Below are positions 35,885 through 45,865 of a stretch of DNA of 64,000 nt, piece after piece. The notes below the pieces were generated by a model. The model was not told the origin of the DNA. It worked only from the letters and a program-made list of their open reading frames with translations, and did not search any database. The stretch's first letter is position 1; the number at the start of each line of letters is the position of its first letter. Source of the DNA: an uncultured Clostridium sp. (GTDB lineage Bacteria > Bacillota > Clostridia > TANB77 > CAG-508). Where the stretch lies: positions 24,282 to 88,281 of the forward strand of contig USRT01000006.1 of NCBI GenBank assembly GCA_900557195.1, given 5' to 3'. The position numbers and the translations under genes are program-made.

Positions 35885-36493
35885 TTAAGAAAATGATATT
35901 AAATCCATAATCATTTTTATAACTAAATCAACCATGACATTATAATCCATACTATCATGTTTATGGTAAACTATTTCATGACACAAATTGTCAATTAGAC
36001 CAATAGCAATATGAACTTTTTCAGCTAAATTTGTAACCTTAAATCCATTTGCAATTAATAAATCTACAATTGTATTTGTCATTTCTATTTCATGTTCATG
36101 AAAAAAATTTGCAATTTCTTTATCTGAATGAGTCATAGCAGTTATTTCCTCATGAGCAGATTGAGATAATTTATGATTTTCGATAAAAGTATCAATCATT
36201 TGACGTAAAGTTTTATCTAGATTATTTTTATTAAATTTTCTTTGTGATATATTTAGCATAGGATAAAATATATCATTTGCATATATTTTTATTCCTTCAA
36301 TTAGTATATCATGTTTATCTTTAAAATAATTATAAACAATACCAGTAGATACTCCTGCAGCTTTTGCAATTTCAGCAGTATTTGTATTATAATATCCTTT
36401 TTTACATATAAGTTTAAAACCAGCTTGTATAATTTTTTGTTTTTTTTCTATAGAACGTTTTTGGATAGGTTCTCTTATATCATTTTCGCTCAT
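35885..36493 (-). CDS. TetR-family transcriptional regulator
   Basis: The 202-residue protein has an N-terminal TetR helix-turn-helix (TAEIAKAAGVSTGIVYNYFK) and a helical ligand domain. GGAGG on the minus strand sets the start at 36493, read leftwards. It is divergent from an ABC exporter operon, with two palindromic operators in between, so it almost certainly represses that operon and perhaps itself. Confidence 0.92.
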   Translation of the reverse strand: MSENDIREPIQKRSIEKKQKIIQAGFKLICKKGYYNTNTAEIAKAAGVSTGIVYNYFKDKHDILIEGIKIYANDIFYPMLNISQRKFNKNNLDKTLRQMIDTFIENHKLSQSAHEEITAMTHSDKEIANFFHEHEIEMTNTIVDLLIANGFKVTNLAEKVHIAIGLIDNLCHEIVYHKHDSMDYNVMVDLVIKMIMDLISFS

Positions 36494-36568
36494 ATATATG
36501 TAAATCCTCCTTACAGAAATGTGAATATTATCTATAATTATAACGAGTTTTGAAAACAAAGTCAATAA

Positions 36569-36590
36569 AATATGAAAAAAGTTTCATATT
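36569..36590. promoter_or_regulatory. Operator O1, probable TetR site
   Basis: A perfect inverted repeat, AATATGAAA - 4 bases - TTTCATATT, lies just upstream of the -35 box of the exporter promoter. Confidence 0.7.
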
Positions 36591-36593
36591 CTA

Positions 36594-36622
36594 TTGACTT
36601 TTTAATCTTATATGAATATAAT
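36594..36622 (+). promoter_or_regulatory. Promoter of the MacB/FtsX-type exporter operon
   Basis: TTGACT (36594-36599) and TATAAT (36617-36622) have a 17-base spacer and are flanked by the two operators. Confidence 0.75.
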
Positions 36623-36634
36623 ATTGTAAGATAA

Positions 36635-36656
36635 AATATGAAATAAATTTCAGATA
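36635..36656. promoter_or_regulatory. Operator O2, probable TetR site
   Basis: AATATGAAA - 4 bases - TTTCAGATA repeats the layout of O1 with two mismatches, 66 bases downstream between the start of transcription and the ribosome binding site. Confidence 0.6.
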
Positions 36657-36666
36657 AGGAGAAGTT

Positions 36667-37379
36667 ATGGAAAAAATAGTAGAGTTAAAGAATGTAAGTA
36701 AAATTTATAAAACAGGAGAAAAGGAATTTAAAGCACTAGAGAATATTGATTTATCAATAAATAAAGGAGAATTAGTCGTAATTCTTGGCCCATCTGGAGC
36801 AGGAAAATCAACTTTGTTAAATTTAATAGGGGGAATGGATAGTCCAACTAATGGAAAATTAATAATTGATGGAGAAGACATTTCCAAATATTCAGAAGAG
36901 AAATTAAGTGAATATAGAGCAGAAAACATAGGTTTTATATTTCAATTTTATAATATATTACCAACACTTACAGTACTAGAAAATGTAGACATTGTAAAAG
37001 ATATTGTAAAAAATCATTTAGATAGTAAAGAGGCAATAAGAGATGTTCGGATTAATTGAACATATTAACAAATTTCCAAATCAGCTTTCAGGAGGAGAGC
37101 AACAAAGAGTGTCAATTGCAAGAGCTATAGCTAAAAATCCAAAATTATTATTATGTGATGAACCTACTCGGAGCATTAGATTCAGAAACAGGTACTCAAG
37201 TATTAAAATTATTAAAAAAGCAATGTGATAGAAATAATGGAGCAAACACAGTAATTATTGTTACACATAACGCTTTATTTGCAGATATAGCAGATACAGT
37301 AATAAGAGTAAAAAATGGAAAAATAGAAAGTGTAATTTCTAATGATAAGCCTAAAAAGATTGATGAAGTAAAATGGTAA
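36667..37379 (+). CDS. MacB/LolD-type ABC ATPase, needs two +1 shifts at CGG
   Basis: Three frames joined at 37048 and 37169 give a 236-residue ATPase of normal size. Walker A is GPSGAGKST in the first frame, the signature LSGGEQQRV and ARAIAKNPKLLLCDEPT lie in the short second frame (40 residues), and GALDSETGTQVL plus the H-loop VTHN lie in the third. Two independent in-frame CGG codons, each with an extra C before a conserved Gly, must both be skipped. The exporter permease follows. Confidence 0.9.
37048..37051 (+). other. +1 frameshift site 5: GTT [C] GGA
   Basis: Dropping the C restores DVGLIEHINKFPNQLSGGEQ, the segment leading into the ABC signature. Confidence 0.88.
37169..37172 (+). 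other. +1 frameshift site 6: ACT [C] GGA
   Basis: Dropping the C restores CDEPTGALDSETG, the Walker B and D-loop of the ATPase. The Gly after DEPT is nearly invariant in this subfamily. Confidence 0.9.
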
Positions 37380-37429
37380 AGTTTAACAATATAATAGACA
37401 TTAAAAATGTATAAGAAAGGGATAATATA

Positions 37430-39809
37430 ATGAGCAAATTAAATAAAAAAATATTTAGGGATATAAGATTTAACAAATCACAATTTATAACAATCTTTTT
37501 AATGGTGTTTTTAGGTGTATTTGTTTTTGCAGGAATTCATAGTTATATGGATGGAATGAAAAAAAGTAGTGATATTTATTATGAAGACTACAATTTACAA
37601 GACATATGGCTTGCTGGAAAAAATTTTACAAATGAGGATTTAGAAAATGTAAAGAAATTAGATAATATTAAAGATGCAGAAAGAATTTTAACAGTAACTA
37701 CAAGTCTTGATAACTTTGATGATGTAACATTAGAAACAAACTTTATTGAACAAAATAATATTTCTAAAATGTATATAATAGATGGTGAAGAATTTGATAG
37801 TAATAAAAGTGGTGTTTGGTTAGATAGTTTTTTAGCTAAAAATTTAAATTTAAAAGTAGGAGATGAAATTACATTTACATATCAAAAATATAAAATTACT
37901 CAAAAAATATTAGGTTTAATAAATATTCCAGATCATGTATATTCTATTAAAGATGAAACAGAAATTTTTCCAAATCATAATAATTATGGATATATATATT
38001 TATCAATAAACGAGTTTCCAAAAGACTATATTTATGATGAAATAAAAAGCAAAACTGGAATTACAGATAATGAATTAATTTCACAAACAATACAAGATTT
38101 TGACATTAAAGATTATTATGTATTTAATTCTATGATAGTAGATATAGATGATACCTCAAAATTAGATGAGACAAAAAGCAATATAGAAAATAATATAAAA
38201 TCAGCATTAGCAGTAACAGATAGAAATTCAAGTTCATCTTATGAGGCATATAATTCAGAAATAGAAGAAGGAAATACATATTCTAGTGTGTTTACATTAC
38301 TGTTTTTATTTATAGCAATATTATCTGTTATAACAACAATGAATAGGTTCGTAAAAAAACAAAGAACACAAATAGGAACACTAAAAGCACTTGGATTTAA
38401 AAATAATAAAATAATAAAACACTATGTTAGTTATGGTTTTTATATAAGTTTAATTGCAAGCGCATTAGGAATTGTGCTTGGAGCATTAACATTAGGAAAT
38501 TTCTTCTTAAATATGGAGATGGAATATTTTGAAATGCCAGAGTATAGTACAGTAATTCATCAAATTGTATATATTTTAGCAGTAATAGTTGTTATATTAG
38601 TAACATTTGTTACATATCTATCTTGCAGAAAGGTACTAAAGGAACCAGCTGCAGAGGCACTTCGTTTAGAAATTCCAAAAGTAAAAAAATCTAAATTTAA
38701 TTTAACAACAAAAGGAATATTTAAAAAGGCATCTTTATCTACAAGATGGAACCTAAGAGATATAGCAAGAAATAAAGGTAGATCAAGTATGGCAGTTGTA
38801 GGTATTATTGGATGTACAATGCTTATGGTATGTGCTTTTGGTATGCTAGATACAATGAATTCTTATTTAGATTGGCAGTTTGAAAAGATTAGTGATTTTA
38901 AATATAAGCTTTCATTAGAAGAGGGGTATACAGACGATAAGCTTGAAAAATTAACTAATGAATATGGAAATGCAACAAGTATGAGTTTAGGTATAGAAAT
39001 AAAAAACAAAGATGTAAAAGAAACAAATATTATAACAGTTAATGATGCTAAAGATTATTTAAGATATACAGATCATAATAGAGAATATATGAATTTAAAT
39101 GATGATGGAGTATATATTACAGAAAAGTTATCAGATAGTCTAAATCTTAATGTAGGAGATGAGATTACTTGGCATATATTTGGAGATGATACCTGGCATA
39201 CAAATAAAATAGTGGGATTAAATAGAGACCCTCGGGAGTCAGCAGTTAAATATGACAAGAACATTTTATGAAAGTTTAGGATTAGAATATAAACCAGATT
39301 CGATTTATACAAATTCGGATTTAAGCAATATAAAAGAGTTAGATGGTGTAAAAGCAATACAAAGTATAGACAATCTAAAACAAGGTATGCAAAGTATGCT
39401 AGAGACTATGAAAACAATGGTAGTTTTATTAATTGTAGTATCTGCAATATTAGGTTTTGTAATTATATACAACTTAGGAATATTATCTTTTTCAGAAAAA
39501 CAATATCAATTTGCAACTTTGAAAGTTTTAGGTTTTAAAAGTAAACAAATTAAGAAAATATTTATTAAACAAAATATATGGTTAACAATAGCAGCTATTA
39601 TAATAGGACTTCCATTAGGATTCATTATGACAGATTATATTTTTAAATCAGCACTTGGAGATTCATATGATTTTAATGCACAAATAAAATTTATATCATA
39701 TGTATATGCAATAGTTGGAACATATATAGTTTCAATATTTGTTAATAAAATATTAGCAAAAAAAGTAAAAACAATAGATATGGTAACAAGTTTAAAAGGA
39801 AATGAATGA
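37430..39809 (+). CDS. FtsX-like ABC exporter permease, needs a +1 shift at CGG
   Basis: Joined at 39233 the product is 792 residues, the usual size for this class. An N-terminal membrane helix (about 20-40) is followed by an extracellular domain, three helices near 285-400 (first FtsX module), a second extracellular domain from about 455, and three helices in the second frame (second FtsX module, starting MKTMVVLLIVVSAILG). Frame 0 ends 12 codons after the CGG and lacks the whole last membrane module. It forms an exporter with the ATPase upstream; the substrate may be a lantibiotic or peptide (inference). Confidence 0.9.
39233..39236 (+). other. +1 frameshift site 7: CCT [C] GGG
   Basis: Dropping the C gives DPGSQQLNMTRTFYESLG, a continuous family-like segment. 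It is the only site with GGG after the C. Confidence 0.85.
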
Positions 39810-39959
39810 TAAAATCAGGTGTCCTATAATTGACAAAGAATTTAACTAATTAAGTATTTAAGAATATGAGTCATATTTAATATATCAATCTTAGGAATTT
39901 ATACTATTACAATATAAAACTTTTTATAAAAAACATGTGAAAAGGAATTACTATAAAAT

Positions 39960-41669
39960 ATGGGAAACATTGTATTATTAGATGAATTAACAATTAACAA
40001 AATAGCAGCAGGAGAAGTAATAGAGAGACCAGCAAATGTAGTAAAAGAATTAGTAGAAAATTCAATAGATTCTGGTGCAACAAATATAATAGTAGAAATA
40101 AAGAATGGTGGAAAAACATTTATAAAAGTAACAGATAACGGAAAAGGAATTTTATTAGAAGACATGCCTATCGCACTAGAGAGGCATGCTACTAGTAAAA
40201 TAAAAAAAATAGAAGATTTAGAAACAATATATTCAATGGGGTTTAGAGGAGAGGCTCTAGCAAGTATTGTAGCAATATCTAAATTAACTATGATATCTAA
40301 AACAAAAGATAAAAGTGTAGGAACCAAAATAGTTGCAAGAGCTGGTGATATAATAGAAAAAGAAGAAATAGCAGTCCAAACAGGAACTAGTATAATAATA
40401 GAGGAGCTATTTTTTAATACACCTGTTAGATATAAATTTTTAAAGCAAGATGCTACAGAATTCAGATATATAAAGGAATTGATTCAAAAAATTGCAATAG
40501 CTAATTTAAATATATCTTTTAAATTAATAAATGATGGAAAAACTGTATTTAACTCTAATGGAAGTGGAAATATAGAAGATATTGTGTATTTATTATATGG
40601 AAGAGAATGTAAAGATAATTTAAACTATGTAAATTATGAAGAAGACAATATAAAAATAACTGGAGTTATAGGAAACACTTTAATGGCAAAGGAAAATAGA
40701 AAAAGCCAAATGATATTTTTAAATAAAAGAAATATAAAAAATGCTATGATAACTAGTAGTGTGGATTAAGCTTTTAAGGGATGTATAGGAATAGGAAAAT
40801 TTGGATTTTTTATTTTAAATTTAGAAATGCCAGCAGATTATTATGATATAAATGTTCATCCAACTAAAATGGAAGTAAGATTTAAAGAAGAAGAAAAAAA
40901 TTATAGAATAATATATCATGCTATAAAGAATTCTATGCTAAATAAAGAATTTTTAGGAAATAATGAAATAGAAGAAAAAAAACAAAATTATATAGAAAAT
41001 GAATTTAAATTTCTAACAAATCATTTTAATAAAAACGAAAAAGAAAAATTAGCATTAGACAATAATTTAGAACAAGAGCTTATAAACAGAGAAAACAAGA
41101 GAAATATAGACTATAAATATATTGGGATTCTATTTAGAACATATATAATAGTGGAAATAGAAAATGATTTATTTTTAATAGATCAACATGCTGCACATGA
41201 AAGGGTACTATATGAGAAAATAAAAGAAAACTACAAAAATAATCTAAAAAACAATAGTCAAATGATGCTAATTCCAGAGGTAGTTAATCTATCACATAAA
41301 GAAATACAATTTGTACAAGAAAATATGGAAATTTTAAAAAATACAGGATTTGATATTGACTTATTTGGAGAAAATAGTATAAAAATAAATGGAATACCAG
41401 ATATAGAATATAAAGTAAATAATAGAAATATATTTTTAGACATATTAGATGAAATGTTAACAAATGAAAGAAGTTCTATAAAAGATATAGAAGAAAGATT
41501 TATTGCAACTGTTGCATGTAAAGCGGCAGTGAAAGCAAATATGGATTTGAGAAAAGAAGAGGTAGATAATTTAATGGAAAGTTTATTATCTTTAAAAAAT
41601 CCATATACATGTCCACATGGCAGGCCTACTACTATAAAATTAATGAATAATAAGGAGATGATTATTTAG
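39960..41669 (+). pseudogene. mutL: DNA mismatch repair protein MutL with an in-frame TAA
   Basis: The first 269 codons carry the GHKL ATPase: IAAGEVIERPANVVKELVEN, DNGKGI and GFRGEALASI. A TAA at 40767 follows Asp, and the same frame then continues with AFKGCIGIGKFGF, NVHPTKMEVRF and the endonuclease motif DQHAAHERVLYE. In related MutL proteins the position is Gln or Glu, so a single C-to-T or G-to-T change explains the stop. No frame change is involved, and the later frame has no start signal. The C-terminus also ends a little early after CPHGRPTTIKL. The gene is probably inactive unless the stop is read through. Confidence 0.85.
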
Positions 41670-41830
41670 ATTATTTTAGGGCTACACAAATGCGATATTT
41701 AAGACAAATTGTTCATTAGATGTGTTCTTAAGATGGCTTCTCAAAAGAACAATTTAAATATATATATTTTACATCAAAAATGTGCAAATTTTATAAGAAA
41801 GTTACCATCCAAAAAGGAGATGATTAATTA

Positions 41831-42609
41831 ATGACATTAATTACAGGATTATTAATACCATTTATAGGAACTACTATCCGGTTCAGGAATGGTATTTCTA
41901 ATGAAAAACAAAATGAACAAAAAAATAGAAAAGTTACTACTTGGATTTGCGGCAGGAGTAATGATAGCAGCATCAGTGTGGTCATTGTTAATACCATCTA
42001 TTGATATGGCTACAGAACAAGGAAAAATAGCATGGATTCCTGCCTCAATAGGTTTTTTGTTTGGAGTGGTGTTTTTACTTGTTTTAGATAGTATAATTCC
42101 ACACATGCATTTAGAAAGTAATAAACCAGAGGGAGTAAAATCAAAGCTAAAGAAAACAACAATGCTAATCCTGGCAGTTACACTTCATAATATTCCAGAA
42201 GGAATGGCTGTTGGTGTTACATTTGCAGGTGCTGTTATTGGAAATGCTGGAATAACAATGGCAGGAGCATTTGCTTTAGCTATACGGAATTGCAATTCAA
42301 AATTTCCCAGAAGGAGCAATTATTTCAATGCCTCTAAGAGCAGAGGGCGTTTCAAAATCAAAAGCATTTTTATATGGAACTTTATCTGGAATAGTAGAAC
42401 CAATAGGAGCAATAATTACAATACTACTTACGAATGCAGTAGTACCAATATTACCATATCTACTATCATTTGCAGCAGGAGCAATGATTTATGTAGTTGT
42501 AGAGGAATTAATTCCAGAATCTCAAGCAGGTGAGCACTCAAATATTGGAACAATAGGAGCAAGTATAGGATTTGTAGTTATGATGATATTAGATGTAGCA
42601 TTAGGATAA
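41831..42609 (+). CDS. ZIP-family metal transporter, needs two +1 shifts at CGG
   Basis: Three frames joined at 41879 and 42285 give a 258-residue membrane protein of the ZupT/GufA type. The first frame gives the first helix (TLITGLLIPFIGTTI); the second gives helices with LDSIIPHMH and VTLHNIPEGMAVGVTFAGA; the third gives IAIQNFPEGAIISMPL and the last helices with VVEELIPE. The HNIPEG and QNFPEG motifs form the metal path in ZIP proteins and lie in different frames. AAGGAG before ATG 41831 marks the true start. It imports zinc or another divalent metal. Confidence 0.9.
41879..41882 (+). other. +1 frameshift site 8: ATC [C] GGT
   Basis: Codon 17 in frame 0 is CGG. Dropping the C gives Thr-Thr-Ile-Gly-Ser-Gly-Met, the conserved end of the first ZIP helix. 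This is the only site with GGT after the C. Confidence 0.85.
42285..42288 (+). other. +1 frameshift site 9: ATA [C] GGA
   Basis: Dropping the C restores ALAIGIAIQNFPEG, the second metal-binding helix of the ZIP transporter. Confidence 0.9.
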
Positions 42610-42768
42610 ATCATATTCTTATATAAATTTAGCACGCTATTTGTTCTAATGTGCTATTATAAAATGTAAATCCCCCTTTTTTAGTAAACTATAGTCTATA
42701 TAGTGAAGTAATAGAAAAAGAGGGATGCTTTATGTATATAAATTTTCTAAAATAATAAGTTTGTCTTT

Positions 42769-44310
42769 TTATTCAGGTAATTTTATATGACTTTTTTTAG
42801 AATTTAAATTTTTTAAAATTTTATTAATTTCTAGAGATAAGTCAGAAGTATAATTTGGATGATTTTCTAATCTTGTTATATAATATTTCACCTTATTTAA
42901 ATATTCTTCAGATTTAATATCACTTTTAATATATAAATCATAATAAATAAATATTAATTCTTCTAAAGCCTCGATTAATTCATTTGAAACATCTTCTAAT
43001 AATTTAATTGCTTTTTTTATATCCATTTTAATTCCAATTTCTATATTACCATTTTTATAAAAATATTTTGCCAAATTATATTTAGACCAATAGCATAAAG
43101 TAAATATTGGACATTCACTAGATATCGTATAATAATTAAATGCTTTTCTTAGATCTTTATTAACAAATTTACCAGTTCTATAGAATTCACCAATTTTGTT
43201 TGCGGCCCAACTGTCTCCTAAGTTTGCAGAATAAATATAACAATCAAATGCATTTTTAAAATTCTTCTCAGATTCAAAAATCCTTCCTAAATTGTTATAA
43301 GCATATACATTTCCCATTGATGCAGACTTTTCAAACAATTCAATAGCTTTAGTTTTATTTTTTCGAATATGAGGAATATTTCCATTTAATATTATTAGTC
43401 CAAGACTATTAAAAGCATTAGAACAGTTTAGTTTTCTTGCCTTATTAAAAAATTTAAAAGCTAAAAATAAATCTCTTTTAGATTTATTTCCAATATGACC
43501 TTTATAATATAAATAGCCTATAGCCCAGTTAGCTACTGGATGGTTATGCTTTGCGGCTATTTTATAATATTCATAAGCTATTTCATATCTTGGAGCTCCA
43601 CTAATAATCCCATAATATTCCAAAGACGCCATCTCAAAACATGCAAAAGGATTATTTTTTTTTGCTAACTCATGAATTCCTCTTATTGACCATATTCCAG
43701 AATTTAGTTGTATATTGATAAATTCTTGTATATCTTCAACAGATATATTGGTATCATATATATTTTTTTCAATAATATCATTTAAGGAGTTATCTACATA
43801 AATTGGCTGTTTTTTTTCTAATATTACATAGAATAAAACTTGTGCTAGAAAATAATATAAGTTATTTTCATCTAAATATTTATATAGTAAATTTGATAAT
43901 TCAGTACTTACATCAGAGTCATTTTTACTTATAGAATATAATCTAGTACATATATGTTTTAATTTCAAACATTCATTTATTTGTTCGATTGTATTAATGC
44001 TAGAATTTTTATCATCAACTAATTCTAAGATCTTTCCAATAGTAGAAACAAGGGTATTTATATCTGTTTCAAAATCATTCCTTATTTTATTAAAATAATT
44101 TTTATATTTAGGATTTATTGCACGAAGACCTGTGCAGTAATTATTTACTGTACTATCTGCAATATTATCTGTATCAAAAATTATTGAAAATAAATCTGAT
44201 TGCCAAAATGATTTTGGATTATTTGATTCTTCTTTTATAACTCTAAAAAAGTTACCTAAAGAAAGATATTTATCATTTATATTTAGTTTTATAAAATTTT
44301 TCTTTAACAT
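42769..44310 (-). CDS. Sel1/TPR-like repeat protein
   Basis: The 513-residue protein has an N-terminal domain of about 210 residues (KYLSLGNFFRVI, FWQSDLFSIIFD) that I associate with clostridial Sel1-repeat proteins. At least six Sel1-type helical repeats follow, such as YEYYKIAAKHNHPVANWAIG, AIELFEKSASMGNVYAYNNL and AFNYYTISSE. Sel1 repeats bind proteins. No enzyme domain is seen. GGAGG on the minus strand sets the start at 44310. It lies opposite to the surrounding genes. Confidence 0.8.
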   Translation of the reverse strand: MLKKNFIKLNINDKYLSLGNFFRVIKEESNNPKSFWQSDLFSIIFDTDNIADSTVNNYCTGLRAINPKYKNYFNKIRNDFETDINTLVSTIGKILELVDDKNSSINTIEQINECLKLKHICTRLYSISKNDSDVSTELSNLLYKYLDENNLYYFLAQVLFYVILEKKQPIYVDNSLNDIIEKNIYDTNISVEDIQEFINIQLNSGIWSIRGIHELAKKNNPFACFEMASLEYYGIISGAPRYEIAYEYYKIAAKHNHPVANWAIGYLYYKGHIGNKSKRDLFLAFKFFNKARKLNCSNAFNSLGLIILNGNIPHIRKNKTKAIELFEKSASMGNVYAYNNLGRIFESEKNFKNAFDCYIYSANLGDSWAANKIGEFYRTGKFVNKDLRKAFNYYTISSECPIFTLCYWSKYNLAKYFYKNGNIEIGIKMDIKKAIKLLEDVSNELIEALEELIFIYYDLYIKSDIKSEEYLNKVKYYITRLENHPNYTSDLSLEINKILKNLNSKKSHIKLPE

Positions 44311-44510
44311 TTTTAGATCCTCCATTAACGAATTTAATGTACTTTTCTGATATGTAATGATAATAATTATTATATTCTCAAATTAAGTAATAGTCAATTT
44401 ATACCGTGAATTTTGCGTGAAATGATTTTGAAAATGTGAAATATAGTGAGTTGATGTATAAATCAATAAAATATAAAATAAAAAATATTTATAATAGAGG
44501 TGAAATTCTT

Positions 44511-45071
44511 TTGAATAAACAAGAATTTATAAGAAAATATAAAATGGAAGAATTGAGTGAAAGCAATGGTTTAGCAATAGACATTATATACGCAACATCA
44601 AATAATTTTACCAAACAAGTTTTGTATTCGGAACCAATATGTATGCTAAGAGCAGGTACCGCTAAAAAATTATTAAATGCAAATAAAGAATTTAATAATT
44701 TAGGATTTAAAATAAAAATATGGGATGCATTTAGACCAATCATATTTCAAAAGAAAATGTGGAATATATTTCCAGATGAACGATTTGTAGCTAATCCCGA
44801 AAAGGGGAATAGTAATCACTGTAAGGGTTCGGCTGTAGATATTACTTTATATACTCTAGATAATAAAGAAATAAAAATGCCTACAGAGTTTGACCATTTT
44901 GGAATAGAAAGTTACAGAAATTATTATGATAAATTAGATGAAGAAACTAGAAATAATGTATTATTACTAGAAAATGTTATGGTAAAAAATGGTTTTGATC
45001 CATTTGCTTATGAATGGTGGCATTTCAATGATATAGATGATTATGACATAATTTATGAATATTTTAAATAA
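44511..45071 (+). CDS. D-Ala-D-Ala dipeptidase, VanX/DdpX family
   Basis: The 186-residue protein has the zinc site SNHCKGSAVDITLY (SxHxxGxAxD) and the C-terminal EWWHF, with the catalytic Glu and third His ligand of VanX enzymes. An upstream DAFRP matches the conserved catalytic Arg. A TTG at 44511 with GAGGTG eight bases before is the likely start; an open frame reaches further upstream without a good site. It cleaves free D-Ala-D-Ala. MurF and Ddl-type genes follow in the same direction. Confidence 0.85.
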   Translation: MNKQEFIRKYKMEELSESNGLAIDIIYATSNNFTKQVLYSEPICMLRAGTAKKLLNANKEFNNLGFKIKIWDAFRPIIFQKKMWNIFPDERFVANPEKGNSNHCKGSAVDITLYTLDNKEIKMPTEFDHFGIESYRNYYDKLDEETRNNVLLLENVMVKNGFDPFAYEWWHFNDIDDYDIIYEYFK

Positions 45072-45864
45072 AACGAAGGAAGTGATTATTATAGAAACGA
45101 TTATAAACAATTTAAAAGTGAACTATATAAAAAAAGGAGAAGGCAAAACAGTATTAATTATTCCAGGGTGGGGAACCACAATTAATACATATAATACATT
45201 AATAGATTCTATTTCATCATATGCTAATATATATTGTTTAGATATGCCAGGATATGGAGAATCTGAAGAACCAAAAGAAGTGTGGGATTTAAATAAATAT
45301 GTAGATTTTATTTTAGAGTTTATAGAATCTCAAGGAATTAAAGAAATAGATTTAATAGGTCATTCAAATGGTGGAAGAATTATTATAAGAATGATGAATA
45401 GAAAAGCCTTGAAATTTAATGTAGATAAAATTATACTAATAGGAAGTGCAGGAATAGTACATGAAAAAAGTACAAAACAAAAGTTAAAAACAAAAATATT
45501 AAAAATAGGCAAAAGAATATTTGAGCTAAAGCCGTTAAAGAAAATATTTCCAAATATAATTACTAAATTTCAAAATAAATTTGGTTCAGCAGATTATAGA
45601 AATGCAAGTCCTATTATGAAACAATCAATGGTTAAATTAATTAATGAAGATTTAAGAGAAGAATTGCCTAATATAAAAGTTCCTACTTTATTATTATGGG
45701 GAGAGAAAGATACCGCAACACCTATAGAAGATGCAATACTTATGGAAAAACTAATTCCTAATGCAGGACTTGTAAAGTTTGAAAATTGTTCTCACTATGT
45801 ATTCTTGGAAAGAGTAGAGCAAGTAAATAAAATAATAAATACATTTTTGAATGGAGGAAAATAA
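45055..45864 (+). CDS. Alpha/beta hydrolase
   Basis: The 269-residue protein has IIPGWGTT (oxyanion), the nucleophile elbow GHSNGG, LLLWGEKDTATP with the acid and NCSHYVFLE with the His, a full catalytic triad of the alpha/beta hydrolase fold. The start is uncertain: ATG 45055 overlaps the VanX-like gene, while an AAGGAAG site at 45076 would suit a non-standard start near 45085-45091. The gene sits inside a D-Ala-D-Ala cluster; its substrate is unknown. Confidence 0.85.
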   Translation: MNILNKTKEVIIIETIINNLKVNYIKKGEGKTVLIIPGWGTTINTYNTLIDSISSYANIYCLDMPGYGESEEPKEVWDLNKYVDFILEFIESQGIKEIDLIGHSNGGRIIIRMMNRKALKFNVDKIILIGSAGIVHEKSTKQKLKTKILKIGKRIFELKPLKKIFPNIITKFQNKFGSADYRNASPIMKQSMVKLINEDLREELPNIKVPTLLLWGEKDTATPIEDAILMEKLIPNAGLVKFENCSHYVFLERVEQVNKIINTFLNGGK

Positions 45865-45865
45865 A

